This document shows positions 14,236 through 27,980 of a stretch of 64,000 nucleotides of DNA, piece by piece. The notes under the pieces are model-generated. The model was given only the letters and a program-made list of their open reading frames with translations, had not been told where the DNA came from and ran no database searches. The DNA lies in the NCBI GenBank assembly GCA_900708905.1, contig CAADRB010000017.1, forward strand, positions 1,145,445-1,209,444. Reading direction: 5' to 3'. Each line of letters starts with the position of its first letter. Within the stretch, counting starts at the first letter, position 1. A program made the position numbers and the translations under genes. The stretch is from Hymenolepis diminuta (Eukaryota; Platyhelminthes; Cestoda; Cyclophyllidea; Hymenolepididae).

Positions 14236-16020
14236 GAATGCTTCCTGAATGAGTGACTATTAGAATGTAATTCAAAACATCGAAGTAGTATTTATGAACC
14301 TTTCTTTATATTAGCCATTCATAGTTGTGTTTTTATTTCAACATATTTAATAGAAATCTTTATTCGCCTCTAGTGGAATAGGTAAACAAGTAGAAATCCA
14401 GAGGAGCTAATTAAATATGACCAACTTGATATGTAACACAAAGACTTTAATTTGAACTATGCGAGAAGAGATAATGTTATTAATTAGATTAAAAAGAGAA
14501 ATTATAAAAGTGTATTGTAAACTTATGCTTGATTACTACCTATCGCTTTTGTTTTCTATGATGTTCGGTTAATAGGATCACGAAATTACCTATTGTCCTA
14601 GTATTATTCCGTAGAAAGTTAGAACGAGCAGAAAGCGCAATGCTTCAAACTTGTTCTTTTTGCTTCCTAGGGCCAGAAAAAATAAGATGTTAATTTACGC
14701 TTTCTCCGTAATTGAAGTTATGCACATTTTGTATTAAACCTAACAGGGTGTCAGATTTCTCGAGTTATTTACTTTTCTGTATCGAAAAATTAACTTTGTA
14801 TCTCAATTAGATATCTATTTTCTGAGTTCTCTTATTACATCGTCCGTATTGATTTCCAGTCTTGTATGCCATAACAATCCACTTCAGTCTTATCAAAATA
14901 GCTCGTTTGATTATGTGTTTGTTTAAATTTCCTTTTTTTCATTTTCTATATCAAAAATAATAAAAAATTGTGCATTAATTTAAAATGCAACTTTGCATAT
15001 TAGAAGGATAGACAATTAATAAAAATATATCTTGTCTTGACCGATAGTATATTTTAATGTAAATCTTTAACTTATCTACCATTTTTGAATGACAATCCGA
15101 AAATCAGATATTTAGCACACTCTTTCCTTATTTGCAAAAGAAGTGATTTATGCAGACAAGCTTGCATAGAAATAAATGACGGTGAATGGCTGGAAACCCA
15201 CGGATCTTCAAATCGATTGGTTATGACTTGAGTTCTGTACGTCTCTGTCTCATTCTCTCCACTTCCATAAGTCACTTGAAGGTCAGGAGAACAGCATAAC
15301 TATTATTCATTTCTTATCATATTTCAAAATGAAGTCCTTGCAATTAATTAAGCGATCAATATATTATCAAAGTCAAACTGCCTTAATTTATTGCTGTACG
15401 AGGCGAGTTCATCAGTAAATAAAGAGTAAATATAGCAAGCTCCTTGTTTATTTTGGTATGCCCCATGTGCAATTGCCAAGTGATAGTCTTCTAATCGTTT
15501 GTGTTGAATAAAATCACTCATTTGACCAGTCTCTAATTAAAATGTCTGGGTGGTAGTTGATTGACGTTACTGATTAAACACATTTAAACACAGAGCATAT
15601 GTTCATGTCTGGGAGCAGACCAACCACAGACAACATCAGTTGATATGGGCAGATTATTCAAGCATGTAATTAACCAGCTACAAGTGTTGGTGATTTTACC
15701 TCACATTGAATTGATTATTTGAAAATTTTTATTTGGTGTATTTTACATTTTTTCGTTTCAAGAATAGTCTACTTGTCAATCGAGTTATGATTAGCAATTT
15801 TAAATTCAAATCTTTAAAAGACCGTTAAGTTTATTGAATTAGAATACGTATTAGCTTAAGTGCTATTAACATAATAGGAATAGTTCATACATTTTCAACG
15901 CCACTTAAATCATAATTAATGTTACTGAAGAGCTGTTGTCATGAATGGAAGAATTCCATCAATTGTTTCTCATACCTAAATGACGCTATACTCTTCTACT
16001 AGATGGAAAGCGGCATGAAC

Positions 16021-16374
16021 TCAAGGTAAATTAACCTTCACAAATTCGTTTTTTTTCGAGATAATAAATAATTCTGTTATACAAGAGGGAACGAACGCAA
16101 CCTTCGACGTGGTTACTTTATCTTCAGCCAAGCTGATGAATAATCCAACCGCAAATTGAAATACCTGCGAAAAGTAGGAAGATAAACACTGATTCAGCAT
16201 AGTGACCCCTAGAACTACTCCAGTTGCTAAATTTTTTATCAGATATCTTGGAAAGTGTCTCTTCAATTCTATAGAGAAAAATGAAAAAGTCCCTAAGCCA
16301 CAGTCTCGGATTTCAGCATCCAAAAAATATATTGTGGTTTCTGACGTAGCTTCACCACAGGCAATTCCTGACAT
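16021..16374 (-). CDS. Unrecognised 117-codon open reading frame
   Basis: Apart from runx this is the longest frame from ATG to stop in the window. It starts MSGIACGEATSETTIYFLDA and contains a moderately hydrophobic stretch (NLATGVVLGVTML) and a second one (VFQFAVGLFISL), so one or two membrane segments are conceivable. I recognise no family, and an opposite-strand frame overlaps it. Chance is the more likely explanation in this AT-rich DNA. Confidence 0.12.
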   Translation of the reverse strand: MSGIACGEATSETTIYFLDAEIRDCGLGTFSFFSIELKRHFPRYLIKNLATGVVLGVTMLNQCLSSYFSQVFQFAVGLFISLAEDKVTTSKVAFVPSCITELFIISKKNEFVKVNLP

Positions 16375-18783
16375 AGTGATGACTAAGTAACGTCTGAAAA
16401 TCTTGTTTACAATAATATCAGTATATACATTTTCAGTATATCTGATTCTCGACTAGAATACACTTAATCAGGATTTCTATTTGTAGAGGGCAATAGCAGC
16501 GTTTGAGATTAAGTAACGACAATAATTTTGCAAAAAATTCGTGTCATTTGAAGGAAAATAAGATAAGGCTAAGCTATTGCTGTCTTGTTGAAATTTATAA
16601 TCTGGTTTTTCCCGAAACGGTAAAACTTTTGGGGAAATTCGATGTTCTATTAAAAGTTTTAACATTACCTTCCAAGCAATATTTCTTTCATCGAGCAGGT
16701 TTACCTCCTAAGGAATACTTGGCACAGAAACTAAAGTGAAAAAGGTGAAGCTTGAATAAAATAAGTGTTAAACTCTCTTGATATTTTTCTTTCTGATTGC
16801 CATGTAAATCGGTATAAAAAGACTGATTCTCATTTGGGGCTTGTTTGGGGTAGCTATAGCAGCTGTCTTCAATGAGACAGTTAGAATTTGAAGATGTATA
16901 CCGGCATATCTAAATGCTCGCATATCATTTTTTAAAATTCATATTCTTAACACCTTTTAAACATCGCTTGCCACTGCCCCCTCTGTCCGTAAATCTACAG
17001 CTGTTCACACACCGCATCCCCTGATTAATTAACCGCCCCTAGCCACTACTGATGGTGAATTATGGGAAGGGAAAAGGGAGACGGGGAGGAGATCGGTCAT
17101 ATGATCGTCTGATAATCTAGTGGGTCTAATTGGAAAATTGTCTCCTGATAAGGGGGGAGGATGGAGGGAAGGGGCCTAAGATCCACGTGGGGTCCACAGT
17201 CGAGACGGGTCAGCGAATGCCCATTAGGCAGGAGAGTGAGAGAAGTAGGGAGCATTCAGTTTAATTACTACTGCTGTGGTCGGTTGAGATGTAAATGGTA
17301 AAAGCAGGCGCGGAATTTGATAAATGGGACACTGGGTAAATCAGATCACATAAAATTAGACCGAAACTGGATTTTGACTATGGGGATCAGTAATCATAAT
17401 CTATTTATTCGAATGAATTAAATTGATGGCACCAAGAGAGTGATGATGAAACTAACAATTTCACCTATTATTGTTTTACCGAGATGTTGAAATATTCATT
17501 ACAATGTGAAAGAATTCATTTCGAGTTTACTTTCTGATTCACAGAATCATTTTGCCGAGTAAATAGTTTCCTTTTCATAATACTGCAAATATATCTTAAA
17601 AAATATGTCGAATGATGTCAAAATCATCAACTCCTCGAGGCAGAGTATTCCATAAGAAACATCTGCTCGGCCTGATTGATCTTTCCAATCGATGGTTACG
17701 CACTGGTAGTTATTCAATCCCTGATCGTGAATAAAGAAGAGATTGATTTTGGCCAAATATTTCAAGTTAAAATTTAATAAGCAAAGCAAAATAAAAAAAT
17801 AAAGAACTCTGAACAGACCTTTTCAAAGAGCGCGAGAGGATTTGGCCAAAGAAGGTGTAACATGAGTATCTCATTAACCTGTGAATGATCATCGAATAAT
17901 TAATGCGCGCGTGACTTCGCGAAATCGATAAAGTTCACGTAAATGAAAAGAATAATTCTTTCGTATTATATGGAAGCTTCTGAAAAGGGAATAAATCAGG
18001 TAGCACAAAGGGCAATGAAATGGTTTGGGATTGGGTCAGAAAGGATTAGATATTGAAGGCGTATCATTATATCCCAATGCGTAAAATTTATGTTTTGACA
18101 TCTGGATTTTTGGGTGACCTCAGTGATCTTCAGTGGTGACCAGATGATTTATTTAAGTTGTTGGTCATGTCATTTAAAATAGTTTATGTGCTCTGACATT
18201 CGAGAATTGATCGATAAGAGCAGCAGAATTATCTTAAGACGAGACTGAGTTAACAATAATTGGCATTCCCTATTCGGTCATCTTGGTCTTTTGTATATTT
18301 AAGAGCGCTGTTAAAAGTAACATTCATTGAATATTTGCTGAATATATGAAGACCAGATAGTAATGAGAATTAATTGATACAAGCACTGAAATCACATCCA
18401 AAGTGTTTTGGGCAATTGTTTAGATTAAAGTATATGAATCAGAGGTTAGATTTAAAAAAACATCTGAAAATGCTTGACAGCTGTGTCCAGGATTCGTGCC
18501 ATAAATTTGGATGAAGGATGTGCAGACTAATAGATTTTAATCCTTTTAACATTCCTGCTCCCCAGACCCTTGTCTTGTCTACTCAACCACCTGTGTAAGG
18601 ATCCATGACTATGAGTGGGGAAGCCTCAACTACCAGAATGTGAAATAAAGTGAAAATGCATCTCAACATGTTAGTTCTCCCAAAATCAACAAATTCAATT
18701 CTGTTGAATTTCAGTGAATGGTTCATTTCAGTTTCAACTTGTCGAATATAACGAACTCAGTTTAACAAAAGAATAATTGAGCC

Positions 18784-18945
18784 GGTAAGCAATGATCACC
18801 ATGTACGCTTACCAATTGAAAGATCTGGAGAGCGGTGGTCTTCCTGGCGACCCATTTGTTTAGAGTGATAATCACTTATCCGCACATTCTGATCAATGCG
18901 GGAGGTGACAAATGGCGAGATTCCAATAGGAGGATCTCCCGGTCA
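18784..18945. repeat. Nested inverted repeats in a GC-richer patch
   Basis: A first hairpin pairs GGTAAGC (18784-18790) with GCTTACC (18807-18813). A second, larger structure pairs CCATTTGT (18852-18859) with ACAAATGG (18908-18915) and, inside it, CCGCACATT (18880-18888) with AATGCGG (18895-18901). Weaker pairing continues outward between the flanks near 18830-18850 and 18916-18945. There is no reading frame. It may be a MITE relic, a structured RNA or a cluster of dyad protein sites. Confidence 0.5.
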
Positions 18946-20875
18946 TCTTCCCTCTACAGAAGTCAAATATTGTTAATTCTAAACTAAAGGACTCAGAAAT
19001 TAAATAGGAGAATTTTAAGAGAATAACTATAAACTTAAAGTGCTCTGAATTGAAACGGAAAGAAACGTGTTGAAAACCATACGGAGTGAAAACCGTTTAT
19101 GGTTAAGCGGAATACACTGAGGAAAAGGTTGTTGAGGAGAGAAATGCGCACTACTTCTAAAATTGATCTTTCATCACTGAATTACAATGGTGTATAAAAT
19201 TCTCTAGCATTGAATCGGAAGATGGGAATCAGTGACAGATTCACTTAATTCAGAATTATTTTGGGTAGTTTTAATATAAATTATGGAAACATTATGCAGC
19301 GCCACAATAAGTAACTATTAATCTGATTTGAAGATCAGAGTCAAAGGAGATGAATAACAGTCGACGTTAAAGAAAATTTTGACAGATCGTGTCAATAAAT
19401 AAAACATGCATAGATCGAAAAATTTAATCCTACAAAACTCATGACTACGGGTTCTATAATGAAGTCCTGAGAGTTTTAAAAATTGTAGATCAATGCTAGT
19501 GTGCAATCTCAGGCCCAAGTTGCATGAACTCTTCTCATGCTCACTTTTTATAAAGAAAATAAATTTAGTTGCTGACCAAGGAAATAGAAAAAAAGACCAA
19601 AGAATCATGTTCAGAGCCACAATAACCTAAAATTAGACAGAAGTGAAGTAAAAATGTTTAAGTGTACTCCACTGGTCATTTTTTATGGTTCCGGTATTTG
19701 CCATCCTCAGTAGCTGACAAAGTTAATTCCATTAGCCCCTACTCTTCCATCACCTTCGAAAACGCCTCCCTCCCCTGTATTTGGAGTGCATTTGATATGC
19801 TCGGTTAATTTGATACTCGGTGGTGGTGGAGTTGTATTTGCAACAGGTGCGAAAAGTGACTCCTGTGTTGCTATGCAAACTGATTTCCACCTTGACAGAG
19901 TGGCCGAGTTTCCGGTGATACATGCATCATTCCATTTTGGATAGAGTTTACAGGTACGTAAACATGAACTCGTGACAATATTTTTAGATTTATTAATTAA
20001 TTTTGTGCATATGTATAAAATTAATCTTGTTAATATTATTTTATTGTATATTGTGTATTGTCACAATTGTATACCGTTCAGTTTATGTAGATTGTTAAGA
20101 GAAGCATTGAGGAGATATTATATACCAGTAAAGATGAGTAGTGTCGTTGAGTAATGCTCTGCAAATTTTCTACACAAAATAAGATACCTGGGACATGATT
20201 ATGAGATAAATAATATTTTCGAACGTAAATAGGAAAAAGGAAAAGTGTTAAATCTAATTTACACTAACGTTAACTTTTAGGCATATCAGCTTGTTTGAAC
20301 TCGGATAACAGATTGGAGACAGATCAGATTAGATCTGGATAGTGTTTAAATGAAGGACATTAAAAGTTGACTATGTTAATAGCACATCATATTCTCTCAA
20401 AGTAAAGAGAATAGTCAAAATGTCAACATAGGTGATATTAGCGCAATGCGTTAATACATATTGATATATACATATAAAATTCAGAAAGAACTGAAAGTAT
20501 CTGTTACTTCTAATAAAACACTCTTCTTCCTCTCTTTCTTATGCGTCAGAGCATTAGATCTTCGGTATTATTTACTTATTCAGATTACTCCATCGCCTAC
20601 TGCGGTATGTATAATTCGTTTCATTCTCGGAATGTATTTTACAAGGTAAAAGCTTGGTGGAATGGGATCTTTCAGTTGAAATTCTGCTTTAGAATTGGTA
20701 CAAATTGAGCTTGTTGAAGATTAATACAGAGAGTGACCGTTGAATATTCGCCGATGAAATAAACTCCCCAAGAATATATAAATAGGATAGAGGAAGGTAT
20801 TCAAGAACAGATTTTACGAGTAACTCACATTCTAAAACGTTTCTTATTGATCAGATTTAATGCGGCGTATTCTTT

Positions 20876-20945
20876 TAACCAGATATGCGTCGATCCCATG
20901 ACCTACGACTTTACAGACATTTTTTTCGATCCCTGCAATATCGAT
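20876..20945 (-). repeat. SINE-like fragment, short
   Basis: On the minus strand GTCTGTAAAGTCGTAGGTCA and TGGGATCGACGC match the central part of the 23.3-kb copy. The tail with GGAATGGTCAAC is missing, so this is a partial copy. Confidence 0.4.
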
Positions 20946-23321
20946 CAATTAAACATACCAACTCGATGTGTCAAGGCCAATGTTATCATTTTACTGTTAA
21001 ATTAATCTCTTTTAGAACGATCTCTTAAACTCTATCCCATTAACGAAAAGTACTACTCCAGAGATATACACAGGTGACACATTTGTAAATCCCACTCAGC
21101 TTCGCACAAGTGTGACTTATGCCGAAGGTAGGTCAGAGGCGGAAGTTAATGGCATTAGTGTCTACCGACTAACCTCCCACATACATATTCAGATTCCATC
21201 TCATCTCACAGGGGGAGTCTTTCCACCTTCTATCCACCCCCTTCCCGAGAACTCAGTAACTGGGCCATCTCAAGGGAAGAGGTAGAGGATTAAAAAATTA
21301 ACAGATGTGGATAGGATACTCTGGCGAGTTGTGAACCACTTTTATGAGTAGAGTTGGCCAGGCTGTAAATGGTAATATTTTAACATAAAGTAAAATGTAT
21401 GGGCTTTTAACCTCGTGTTATCTACTTTAATTTTCGTCGCTAATTTATTGTTAAATTTATCACTATGAAATTATACTCTATGGTCCTTCGATAGATAGGT
21501 GGGATACAATCGTACATACACTGACTGTTAAATGAGTTCAATCGTTAGCTAAGAGATATTTATTATAAGAATAGTTGGGGTTTACCTTGAGTGTGTACAG
21601 CTAATTGAGCTCTACTAACTTCAAACTTTCATCTTAAAGCCCTAAGCTGCAGAATATTGCATAGGATCATTTGAAAAGTGTGTTGAAGTGGCAAGACCGA
21701 CCCTTCTTGATTAAGTAACACCGGCCAATAAGCACCGAACATCGTAGACAAGCATTTACTGCAATTCAGTGGACGAATCGTAAAGTTTGAATTTTCGAAA
21801 ACTGCGAACAAAAATAATTGTAATGATAATGAACGTTTTTTGAGATGATTTCCTACTCAAACGATCAACCACTGTAAGCATCCAAAGGAGACACAACCTT
21901 TGTTCGTGGCATCAAGTTCACTGTTTTTATTCTCTCTAATATTGTCACATTTTTAATTATTTGCACTTTTAATTTAAAAAATTATATGTACACACTGTCT
22001 TCAAAATCAGCAGAGATGCAAAATTTACTCTACAATGCTCACCTTGTATATTATCTTACTTCCATTTTTAATATTAAATTTCCTGAATTGCTTAATGAAA
22101 TCTTGATCCAAATCACAGCTAGTTTGATTTTCAGCAATCCCCGACTTCTGACTTCATTTGCGAGGTTGTTTTAAAGTAATGATACTACTTGCAAGAGTAG
22201 GGATTTTGAGCCTCTCTCATACGGGATCGGGGAGAAATCTTATACTGAACCAAGTCTCAGCTTAGACAATTCAAAAAGCTCCAAATAAGGAGAGATTGTA
22301 TTCCGAAAGGCCCTCTTTTCAGAGTTTACTTTCCTTTTATAGGAGATATAAAATAAAGTGAATCTTTAAGAGAAGTGAAGATGCTTTTGTCAAACTAAGG
22401 ACAGCCGAGTTTAAGCTGATTAAACATCTTCATGAGCGTCAGATCACATCCGTAATTGTTTTGTCTGGCTCTTTTGGAAGGCACAATTTAGTGTTCAGAT
22501 AGAAAGGAAAATTGAAACGAAATATCTATGACATAGAAATTTACTAAATATTAAAATAATTCAAACATGTAAGGAAGCAACTTCTTCCCTGTTAAATAAT
22601 TAAAAGGAGTAGTTCATTTTATTATGACAATCAGAACCAATTATCCCAAATCCAGTATATAATTTATGATATTTTATCATGGTCTGAACGAGCTACGCAA
22701 CTCTCATTTTAATTTTCTATTGTGTGACATTTAGAATAGAGTTAATCGTAAACCAAAATTTATTTATGATATTATAATACTCTACTCATTAAAACTATTC
22801 ATAACTTAATTTGAGCAGATGGTGAAGAAGAAATTTGATTTAAATTTAGCAGATATTTAGAACCGGATTTCTAAAATAAATTACACGACTTTCTCTTTAC
22901 ATTCCCCAAGACTTAACCACAGTGTTAATATTCATTATGTCGGAGCGAGTTTTATTCATTCAGTCTGTCGTTTGCTTAAAATGAAATCGGTACGTCAAAG
23001 TACACTATTGACCACCCTCGAAATGCTCAGTGTGTTAAAAATAGGTCAGCATGTGATTTCGACCCTGTCATCATTAAAATTTAAAGCGTTTATGATATGG
23101 CACCTGGGGGAACGTCGCGATAAGGACACTTTTAGGACATCAGGTGTTGAAACGTCAAAATTTGAAATATGTATAATATTCATTTGATACTAGATAATAA
23201 CCCATTTGAAGATCTGGAGGAATTTGTACTTATCATAACCCCCAAGTCAATTTAGGAACGAGTTTTCCAGCACTCGTTATGAAAAAGGGAGCAGCTAGAG
23301 ATTCTATTAACCCTTTATAAT

Positions 23322-23420
23322 ACAGATTTAATCAGTACTGTTGACCATTCCATTCACCGGTGAGCATCAGACCCGTGACCTTTGACTTTACAGACGAGAA
23401 AGTTAACTACTGTGTCATAG
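23322..23420 (-). repeat. tRNA-derived SINE-like fragment
   Basis: On the minus strand GTCTGTAAAGTCAAAGGTCA and CGGGTCTGATGC (a B-box variant) are followed by GGAATGGTCAACAGTACTGA and TTAAAT. Over about 80 bases this aligns with the plus-strand copy at 12546-12645, the main difference being a gap of about seven bases after CGGT. Confidence 0.5.
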
Positions 23421-23590
23421 GAACAATGTTCACATAATTGAGGGATTTGGCCAATTTTATCTATTTTAGTTAACATGTTAAAGGACGAATAAGTTGATTA
23501 AGCGGTACTCGCCGCTAATAGCTTTCCACGACATTTAACCTTTTTCAAATCTATCTACTGTGGTTCCGAAATCCTCTCACCTTGGTCCTT

Positions 23591-23610
23591 AACATTCAAC
23601 ATTCAACATT
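23591..23610. repeat. AACATTC heptamer tandem repeat
   Basis: Almost three consecutive copies of the heptamer AACATTC. Confidence 0.85.
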
Positions 23611-26600
23611 AAATGTCATCTTAACGTTTAATTAATTAAAGATGGTAGTGATCACTTTAAATTTCTGAAATTGCTCACATTGAATCTTCAGTGAAAAGTG
23701 GAAGTTACGATTTGTTTCAAATCATTGGAACCTGCATTTATTAATGAAATTTCGTATGCTTCAAGATAAGTTTGCTATACCTTAAAACGGAATGCTTTTT
23801 ATCGGTTCAGTTATGATAGAGCCCCTTGCATATTTTAAATTTAAATTTTAATAATGGGCTCAGTCCGTTATTATGAGTTAAATGCGAAATTTTGAGGTCA
23901 TTTTCTAAGAACAATAGTTAAGATAATATAAATGTGCTTAATTCCAATACATTAAAAATACTAATCCGATTGTTGTATAGTGAATGTTGTACTTCCATTT
24001 GTTGTAATTAGACTTTAATCATGTATTATTACTCATATAACACTCCAATGACTTTTTCTCCATTTGAGCCCTGTATTGGCCTTGCTGTTATAAAATAGAA
24101 CTTCCATTAATGGATGCCCATCATATGATCATGATAAAAATAGTGAGGTTGCAGTGTTTAGTCACCTGACAAAATCTTCACATCTTCATTATTAGCTTTC
24201 CTTGATTCATTTTAAGTGATTTTAAATCTCCTCACTAATGACAAACCTGAGAGTTCTAAAGGACTGCTAAACATATTTCCAAAATGTCCCAATAACAAAG
24301 CTGCCATAGTGATCATCTACGAAATCAAATTTCATTGGTTTGATGTCAGCCAGTTCACATCCAGCGAGTAGAAAGGCCAACTGCACTAGCTTAAGCTAAC
24401 TAACAAAGAGGTTGATAAAAGTCTTATTTCCATTAGGAAAATCCTCACATGTATGCCTCTCTATTGGATGGAAGTGTTAGAAAATGCTTTCCTAAATGAG
24501 TTTGAGAATTATTTATATAATTCCGAAATGACGGAATGGAAATGAAAATGCACTACATATCCCGACGTAATAATTTGAAATAAATAGGAAAATATGGTTT
24601 CGGCACGACAATGGAGAGACTTTTCTTTACTCATGCTTATTAAAATACTGAAGATAGGTTTCAGACACGAGTAGACATCATTTACGCACCTGTCAGTTTA
24701 GTTCACATGAAAGTGCTACTCTTGACGGGTGGTCTCATAGTCACTTGTCAAATTTATTGCAAAAAAAATAGGTTAGTGTATCAATTACCTCTTCCTGTTT
24801 TTTTCATTCTCGAAGTGCGTATGAAATTTCAGTAATACCGGAGTAGGAGGTATTATGGGAATAAGGACAGTGTGTGTCTAGTAGACAGGTTATGGTAACT
24901 GTGTCTAATTCTTGTTGACACAAGTAATTTATGCCGGAAATGACGAATGATTAGCTTAGAATAAGCAGGTTATACTTATTAAGCACTATCTTAGGGTCAT
25001 GTGAGGTTGATCTGTAGAGTTCAATAATGAAAGCAGTCGAAAGAACAGAAATAATAGATACTGATTTGAACTCATAAGCAAATATATCAGTTGGATTGAT
25101 TTCAAAGTTTCAATTCATTAGATTGAAAAGAAGTTTCGTTTTATTCTTATTCTTTTAAGTATTCGAACAGCCCATTTACTCATCGTTTTCCAGCCTACAA
25201 ACTTGTAGTTTGTATACAGGTGTGTGCATTCTTTGGTTTTTAAACCAAGCTAACAGACTTTGATAAATCGAAATATTTGTCTTCCTGGCTAATTTCGCTG
25301 ATAAAAGAGCGCTGATAAAAATGATCTGCCGTGATTGCTGTGAATACTTTCCAAGAGCCTTGCTAATTAGCTCTTTGATGTTTGCTTCGGCATTTCGAAA
25401 AAGTGGAAATTCAATGTGCTGTTGTAAATTGTGGATTTGTCAGATTTTCTATTGAAAAGGCTCTTATTATAACCTTCAGTAAAATTTTTAAAAATGTGAT
25501 TTTTCATTGTGGGAAGCAACTGAACTCGGTTAACGAAAGTTCTAACGAGTGATATAAGGAAGTGGATCGAAAATATGCTGAGAGCAATGTCAAGGTGTCG
25601 AAGAGCCTTACTTCATTTAGATTTGTTGATTCCGGTCGTTAACAATCCAAGACTTAAACTTAACAAATCAGCAAATGCTAGTTCATGATGTCCACTGCTT
25701 ACGGAAATTTTTTTTAAACATAATGGTTGGTATTGCCACATCATTTCTTTTTATTCCAGTGACTTTACATAATATGCAAGAGCTTACAATTTTAACATAA
25801 CCGAGATGAAATAGCTAAAAAGTGAAAATAGAAGAACAAATACTTGTTTAATTCCATCATTTTTGAACTTCCGATGGAATTTCAATATACTCTTTTGATG
25901 CATTTATTTTATCGTTTCTTGTCCTATCTCCAAAAATTTGGCTTCCAAAATAATTTTTGTAAATAAGAAAATATTAACACCTCTTCCTAACATGGTGGTG
26001 ACGGTTAAGAACAGAAGACTGATTTAAGAAATCAGCTCAGTTCATTTATTAAATGATCAAAATATCGGTAGCTGTAATAAATACTGAGGAAATTTATCTA
26101 GGTCTACGAAAATATCAGATCGAGATTATTTCAAAATTAAGAGAAGGCACGTTTTGAAAAACAAACTTTAACAACAGCCTCTGTCTGTCTTGTAGATGCG
26201 ACCGCAGAATTCATTATTGCCCTAGAAATTACTTTACTTATTATCATTTTTATCGGCCCCCCGGAAACCAAATAAAATCTCCGGCTTTCTACCATGTGTC
26301 ACGATTAACACCAATTTACATTTGCCTGCAAGGCTGGTTTTAACAAACCTATCTGCTCAGTGATAAATTTCAAGGATGGTCATTTGTCATCATCTATTTA
26401 GTTGGAATCTCCATTAAATTTGACAAATTTCAAAAAAACCTGAACGTGGGTAAACGCGACGCAAGTGAATTGCTCCTTCGAGAATATTTCCCATGCAAAT
26501 TCATGCCTCCAAAAATTTCCCACTTTGTGACTCACTTTGCCCCAAAGTGATTGCTATCTCTCCCCAATCCATTGTCATGACTCTCACCGTAACGATAGAA

Positions 26601-26700
26601 CTTGTTCTCATCATTAATGCCACTCTGAAATCTGATCAATACTTAGCATTAATGGGTTTTGTTAAATACCTTTGGAAATATCGGCCAAATTAGTGCAATA

Positions 26701-27980
26701 CAGGGTGCGTAAGTCATCTGAGGACATCCTAAGCACTTTTAGAAAAACAGAAAATGAAGCTGTCAGTGGTTATAACTTACAATTTCTTTTAACAAAACAA
26801 ATAAACATGATACCTACTAACCTAGGTTTATTCTATATATCCTTCTTCGGCTTCTATCACCCAATCAATGTAAGTCCGAAAACGACTGGTTGGGGGCTTT
26901 CATCAGACGGTCTTTATTGACGTTCTCCATTTCTCGGACTATTGTTATTATCAGAGAGGAGTTGGTGTTATGGGGATGCTTATTAACTACCTTTCCAACC
27001 ACGCTCTGCTCCACACGTAATAATTCAAAGGATTAAGGTCTGGTGAGGAGTCAGGAGGAGGTCATAAGTTTGGTGTGACATGATGATGAAAATTATCGGT
27101 GATAGGATCGTGAGTTTTGAAAACTTTATGGGATGGAGCCGAATCTTCTTGGAACACACAGGGTCTTCCTCTATTAGCTACCCAGTATGGTTTGAAAAGT
27201 CTCGACATAGGTATTTGTATCTGCATTGACTCTCAGACCCTATTGGAAAAAATGGAGGAGTTACGATGTGCCCCTATCTCACTAACAACAGCACCAAAAA
27301 CCATCATTGTTACCGGAAACTTCGAACTCATAGCAATTGGAACTTCGGTGGGGTCCGCCCCCATATAGCCACCTATCTTTTCTTCTGGTGGAGGTTTTTC
27401 TACCAAGAAAAACCAAAAACACTTCTGTTCTTCGAGGTGCTTCAATTTGTTTAAGGGTAATTTTACACGCATTAAATGATTCTCTTGAGTTGTTTTTGTC
27501 GACATAAGCTGGCCTCACCTAAGAGCGTATGATTTGTATCCGAGGTCTTGATGAACAGCGTTCCTTATTGTTCCTTCAGACACTTGAAGACCTTTGGCAA
27601 GATGGCGCACACTGACTTCCAAGGATTTTTGTCCATCATGCCATGCACTTTTGACACACTCAGGTGTTCTGAGTGAGTCGACAGGGCGTTGACAATGCTC
27701 TTTTCTCTTCCTTGTGGCGATCAATTCATCTCCGTTGCTTTCATTAAGCAGCTTCCTTCAAACTTTCCAAAAGAAAGATCTGGTGACTTTTAGAAATCTT
27801 GCAATTTCTAAACTCCTGTGTTTCGCCTTTATAGGCACTATTACAGAGTGTCCTTTCATTTCATTGGTTATATTAGTGTCTGCCATGAGATCATCTGATA
27901 TAAAATATACATTAATTATTATTATCGGGTTAGTGTAATTTACAAAAATATGAGTGTCCTCAAATACCTTACGCATCCTG
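26701..27980 (-). mobile_element. Mariner-family DNA transposon, complete ends, inactive
   Basis: The terminal inverted repeats are CAGGGTGCGTAAG at the left (from 26701) and, read inward from the right end at 27980, CAGGATGCGTAAG. Similarity continues over about 27 bases to TGAGGACA in both. A TA dinucleotide flanks each end (26699-26700 and 27981-27982), the target duplication typical of Tc1/mariner elements. The 1280-base length fits a mariner. The transposase remnant inside runs on the minus strand. Confidence 0.88.
26828..27886 (-). pseudogene. Decayed mariner transposase, DD37D-like
   Basis: The remnant reads from an ATG at 27886 to a TAA at 26830-26828, broken by stops and frameshifts. 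In order it shows a helix-turn-helix segment (VRHLAKGLQVSEGTIRNAV, about 27.6 kb), the strand KFPVTMMVFGAVVSE, the second catalytic Asp in VFQEDSAPSHK (27143-27145), and SSPDLNPLNYYVW near 27.02 kb. The first catalytic Asp, expected in an SDEK motif, is Val (LVEK, 27401-27403), and the third is Asn (LNYYVW, 27023-27025). A tryptophan codon before the last motif is TGA. The spacing from second to third catalytic position, after removing an apparent two-codon insertion, is near 37, which suggests the DD37D/maT branch. Not functional. Confidence 0.85.

Larger units (their letters stand above)
8036..26698. other. Long non-coding stretch
   Basis: About 18.6 kb without a supported gene. Besides the GC-rich block at 14.1 kb, the inverted repeats at 18.8 kb, the SINE-like pieces and the 16.0-kb frame, it shows GC-richer, purine- or pyrimidine-skewed patches near 13.15-13.33, 16.97-17.29 and 21.06-21.29 kb. 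The rest is unremarkable AT-rich DNA. Confidence 0.6.
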
